DNA of 35,474 bases from Candidatus Neomarinimicrobiota bacterium (GTDB lineage Bacteria; Fidelibacterota; UBA8477; JABMPR01): positions 5,175-40,648 of the forward strand of contig JAYEKW010000086.1 in the NCBI GenBank assembly GCA_034716895.1. The letters run 5' to 3'. Within the stretch, counting starts at the first letter, position 1. Each line of letters starts with the position of its first letter. Shown piece by piece: positions 34,301-35,474 of the stretch. Under the pieces are notes generated by a model. The model made no database searches and was not told where the DNA came from. It saw only the letters and a list, made by a program, of their open reading frames with translations. Position numbers and translations under genes: made by a program.

Positions 34301-35430
34301 CAGCGTATCAATTGGCAGATATGGCCAACTCCTACCACATGACTGATGGCAATTTCATCAGTATGTCATCCTGGTTCAATCCCTATTACATGGTTGATAA
34401 TGCAGCCCGGGCAAACTGGGTTGGTGATGTGGTAAATTGGTTCGAAAATACATTGGTACCGGAAGGTTTGACTGCTCCGGTATTGACCGCTCCAGCTGCA
34501 GGAACCCAGATCGCACTGAACGACTTGACAGATCAATTCACTTTCACCTGGGATGCTGTGAGTTCCACCGAAACTGTCTATTACCAGTTAGTGGTTGAGA
34601 GCGATGCAGTTGATGTGGTTCCCTATGTAAAAACCACTTTGGGAACAACATTGACCCTGGATGGTAATGATCTTTTTGATCTGGCCGGTTATGGAACTGA
34701 TGAACTGACCCTGACCTGGAAAGTGACAGCTCAGACTGCCATGGCTGCTTACTCTGTTTCTGCTGAGCAGTCTCATGCCTTTATTGAGGGGATTAACGAA
34801 GCCCCATTTGCTTTCGAATTGCTCATGCCCGTTGCTGATGATACACTGAGTATCGATACGCTGGGACAGTCCTTCACCTTTACCTGGACACCTTCCTTTG
34901 ACCCTGAAGGGGATGCCATCAATTACCAGTTCATTCTGGTTGGGGCTGCCGATACACTGATCAATGCAAATACAGCTGATACATCTGTTACTTTCAACGC
35001 AACAGAGCTGATCGATCTCATGGCTGGTGCTGAATCTATCACAACCTTCTGGAAGGTCTTTGCTCAGGATGGTGAATTCTCCACTGGAGCAGATCCCCGG
35101 ATGTTGTATCTGGAAAATCACGTGGTTGGGATTGATGAAAAGGTAATTCCTGAAGCTTATGCGCTGTATCAGAATTATCCCAATCCCTTTAATCCTACCA
35201 CAACCATTCGTTACGATCTGCCGGAAGCCGCCGAGGTTTTTCTCACCATATACGATATTAAAGGTCGTGTGGTGAACCAACTTCAGGTTGGAAGTCAGTC
35301 CGCCGGCAGTTATGCTTTACAGTGGAATGGTGCATCACAGGCAGGTCTGCAGGTGTCCACAGGTGTCTATCTTTGTCGGATCCAAACAGCATCATATTCA
35401 CATGTGATCAAGATGCTCTATTTGAAATAG
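31306..35430 (+). CDS. Large secreted protein with three ThuA/GATase-like repeats and type IX sorting domain
   Basis: 1374 residues from the ATG at 31306, with AAAAAGGGG just upstream and a signal peptide (MRRMTMLTVLAMLVFAVSTT, cleaved after FAG). The in-frame extension to 31144 lacks a ribosome site and is rejected. Three large repeats begin with ILVVDDDNRYNNET, ILVVDDDGYQNYEYSIYE and ILVVDDDNRYNNETKLYT (coordinates 31375, 32383 and 33769). Each contains YDLVIW, DLYFW or LYFW, NYLDQGG or YLDAGGRMW, and YDR, and ends in DWFE, NWFN or NWFE, like a class-I glutamine-amidotransferase-like (ThuA-type) fold. Between and after them are fibronectin-III/Ig-like modules (FTFTWDAVSSTETVYYQLVV). The end (NYPNPFNPTTTIRYDLPE ... 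VIKMLYLK) is a type A type IX secretion signal, so the protein is exported to the cell surface or medium. Confidence 0.88.
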   Translation: MRRMTMLTVLAMLVFAVSTTFAGTILVVDDDNRYNNETRIYAALTNLGIAYDSYDCDITSASPDSTAMSAYDLVIWFTGDDYTDLYFWNAGEVDNPHIINYLDQGGNLWMFGLSISYDRYGGAADTFAVGDFMYDYVGISSYDAQSSSNDGGLGVSELDQTTNVISSIDTITWNTGSGNLSYVDGGTLTEDAVSHYVMGPDTYPLAGLSTVQSHTTDTFTLFSSWFNPYYFSSTADRDTWVSDVIDWFELPEDTLATISLVGPADGSSYVMDVLVGSGIDLTWEDNGATSYTVYFSADSVLIDSVEGLTDTTTFVDHAALTALMGASDYIAIDWYVSATMGGATVISDPFTFALSNQTETILVVDDDGYQNYEYSIYESLQRTHYAFDSYDTYAMGGSPDATTLAAYDLVIWYTGNDGGDLYFWDGIEADNPAVISYLDNGGRMWINGLDVLYDRFGGAPDSFVPGDFAYDYMGLASYNAQSRADDGGGGAPLIARLPSSTVSALDTVTWRFATAWYIDAVTPNYRGFDDYTMGPDDYSLAGQANVCHHVGDDFIVLNSFFNFQHLSNDSTRDVFMNGVINWFNQIASATVPTAAVLTAPADDTSFEIFVTDTADVVFSWEASTDAESGVEYRFLLGESATDIAGIIVSDQSVTEYVMNEHVLYNMIHADQDTLELFWQVLTYDADHNITESAINSFLVVRDYGSGPAPFSLISPHIGAMIRVHETNVMDYEFSWETSTDPGGLTVAYTLMLINEDDSTIFALANGDTTVSISSTTLLTLFGAETVLDLTWDVVASNSAIETHAMVPFDLTLVHASPQEISILVVDDDNRYNNETKLYTALDDSYYLYETFDTDAAGASPDSADLAGYDLVIWFAGDDGVGLYFWNGADEDNSVIPQYLDAGGRMWLYGADFLYDRYGSAPDFFGPGELIYDYFGTSAYLAQAWANDDNTGLEMLVKATGSAVTTMDTIRWGSTSGIVKYVDGCALGEGALADLNFGPAAYQLADMANSYHMTDGNFISMSSWFNPYYMVDNAARANWVGDVVNWFENTLVPEGLTAPVLTAPAAGTQIALNDLTDQFTFTWDAVSSTETVYYQLVVESDAVDVVPYVKTTLGTTLTLDGNDLFDLAGYGTDELTLTWKVTAQTAMAAYSVSAEQSHAFIEGINEAPFAFELLMPVADDTLSIDTLGQSFTFTWTPSFDPEGDAINYQFILVGAADTLINANTADTSVTFNATELIDLMAGAESITTFWKVFAQDGEFSTGADPRMLYLENHVVGIDEKVIPEAYALYQNYPNPFNPTTTIRYDLPEAAEVFLTIYDIKGRVVNQLQVGSQSAGSYALQWNGASQAGLQVSTGVYLCRIQTASYSHVIKMLYLK

Positions 35431-35474
35431 GATTTGATGAACAGTACGATTAAAAATAAGTAAAATAATAACGG

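Noticed and set aside
34588-35280. A 230-codon antisense open frame in the large secreted protein gene
   Set aside because: It overlaps a strong coding sequence with clear domains on the other strand; its composition (many Ile, Cys, His) is that of a shadow frame.

Overview
The window looks like a chromosomal segment of a Gram-negative bacterium of the Fibrobacterota-Chlorobi-Bacteroidota (FCB) superphylum, possibly a Marinimicrobia- or Ignavibacteria-like lineage. The reasons are a type IX secretion C-terminal sorting domain (YPNPFNPTTTIRYDLPE type) at the end of the large protein at 31306-35430, a TonB-dependent receptor with an N-terminal carboxypeptidase-regulatory-like domain, several lipoproteins, and outer-membrane beta-barrel proteins typical of that group. 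No rRNA, tRNA, CRISPR array, phage gene or transposase gene was seen. The lineage is an inference from protein style, not from a marker gene.

Layout. (1) 1-8436 is a phosphate-acquisition island: a complete pstS-pstC-pstA-pstB-phoU set on the + strand, divergent from a TonB-dependent receptor followed by a secreted repeat-rich protein that runs off the left edge. (2) 8506-9309 is a lipoprotein with a CBM9/DOMON-like domain, preceded by a 10-bp triplicate that overlaps the end of phoU. (3) 9383-11200 (-) is a PpiD/SurA-type periplasmic folding factor. (4) 11201-11969 is a non-coding stretch with a dispersed repeat, followed by mobA. (5) 12789-15949 is a tight cluster of a YhaM-type nuclease, an ECF-transporter S component and an outer-membrane protein. 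(6) 16028-18477 is an ECF sigma factor, a probable anti-sigma factor, a Spy/CpxP-like periplasmic protein and a lipoprotein, arranged as an envelope-stress-style operon. (7) 18706-23690 (-) is a translationally coupled pair: a 999-residue lipoprotein with internal repeats and a beta-barrel protein. The two convergent blocks are separated by a perfect 27-bp-stem hairpin. (8) 24158-25829 holds a DUF72 protein and a ferredoxin-NADP reductase. (9) 26079-27479 is a membrane histidine kinase split by one in-frame TAG. (10) 27480-28274 is a nest of small inverted-repeat elements. (11) 28275-35430 holds a membrane protein, a secreted M28 peptidase with a PDZ domain, and a 1374-residue secreted protein with three ThuA/GATase-like repeats and a type IX sorting tail.

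How the parts work together. In the phosphate island the receptor and secreted protein would handle capture at the outer membrane, PstS would bind phosphate in the periplasm, PstCAB would import it, and PhoU would report transport state to a PhoR kinase that is not in the window. The sigma/anti-sigma/Spy module and the PpiD protein both point to envelope protein quality control.

The observations most worth a second look are the amber-split kinase, the TTAA-flanked miniature element whose empty site can be read from a second repeat copy in the same window, the larger nested inverted-repeat element beside it, the triplicated ThuA-like secreted protein, and the TTAACA-type direct repeats at the phoU stop codon.
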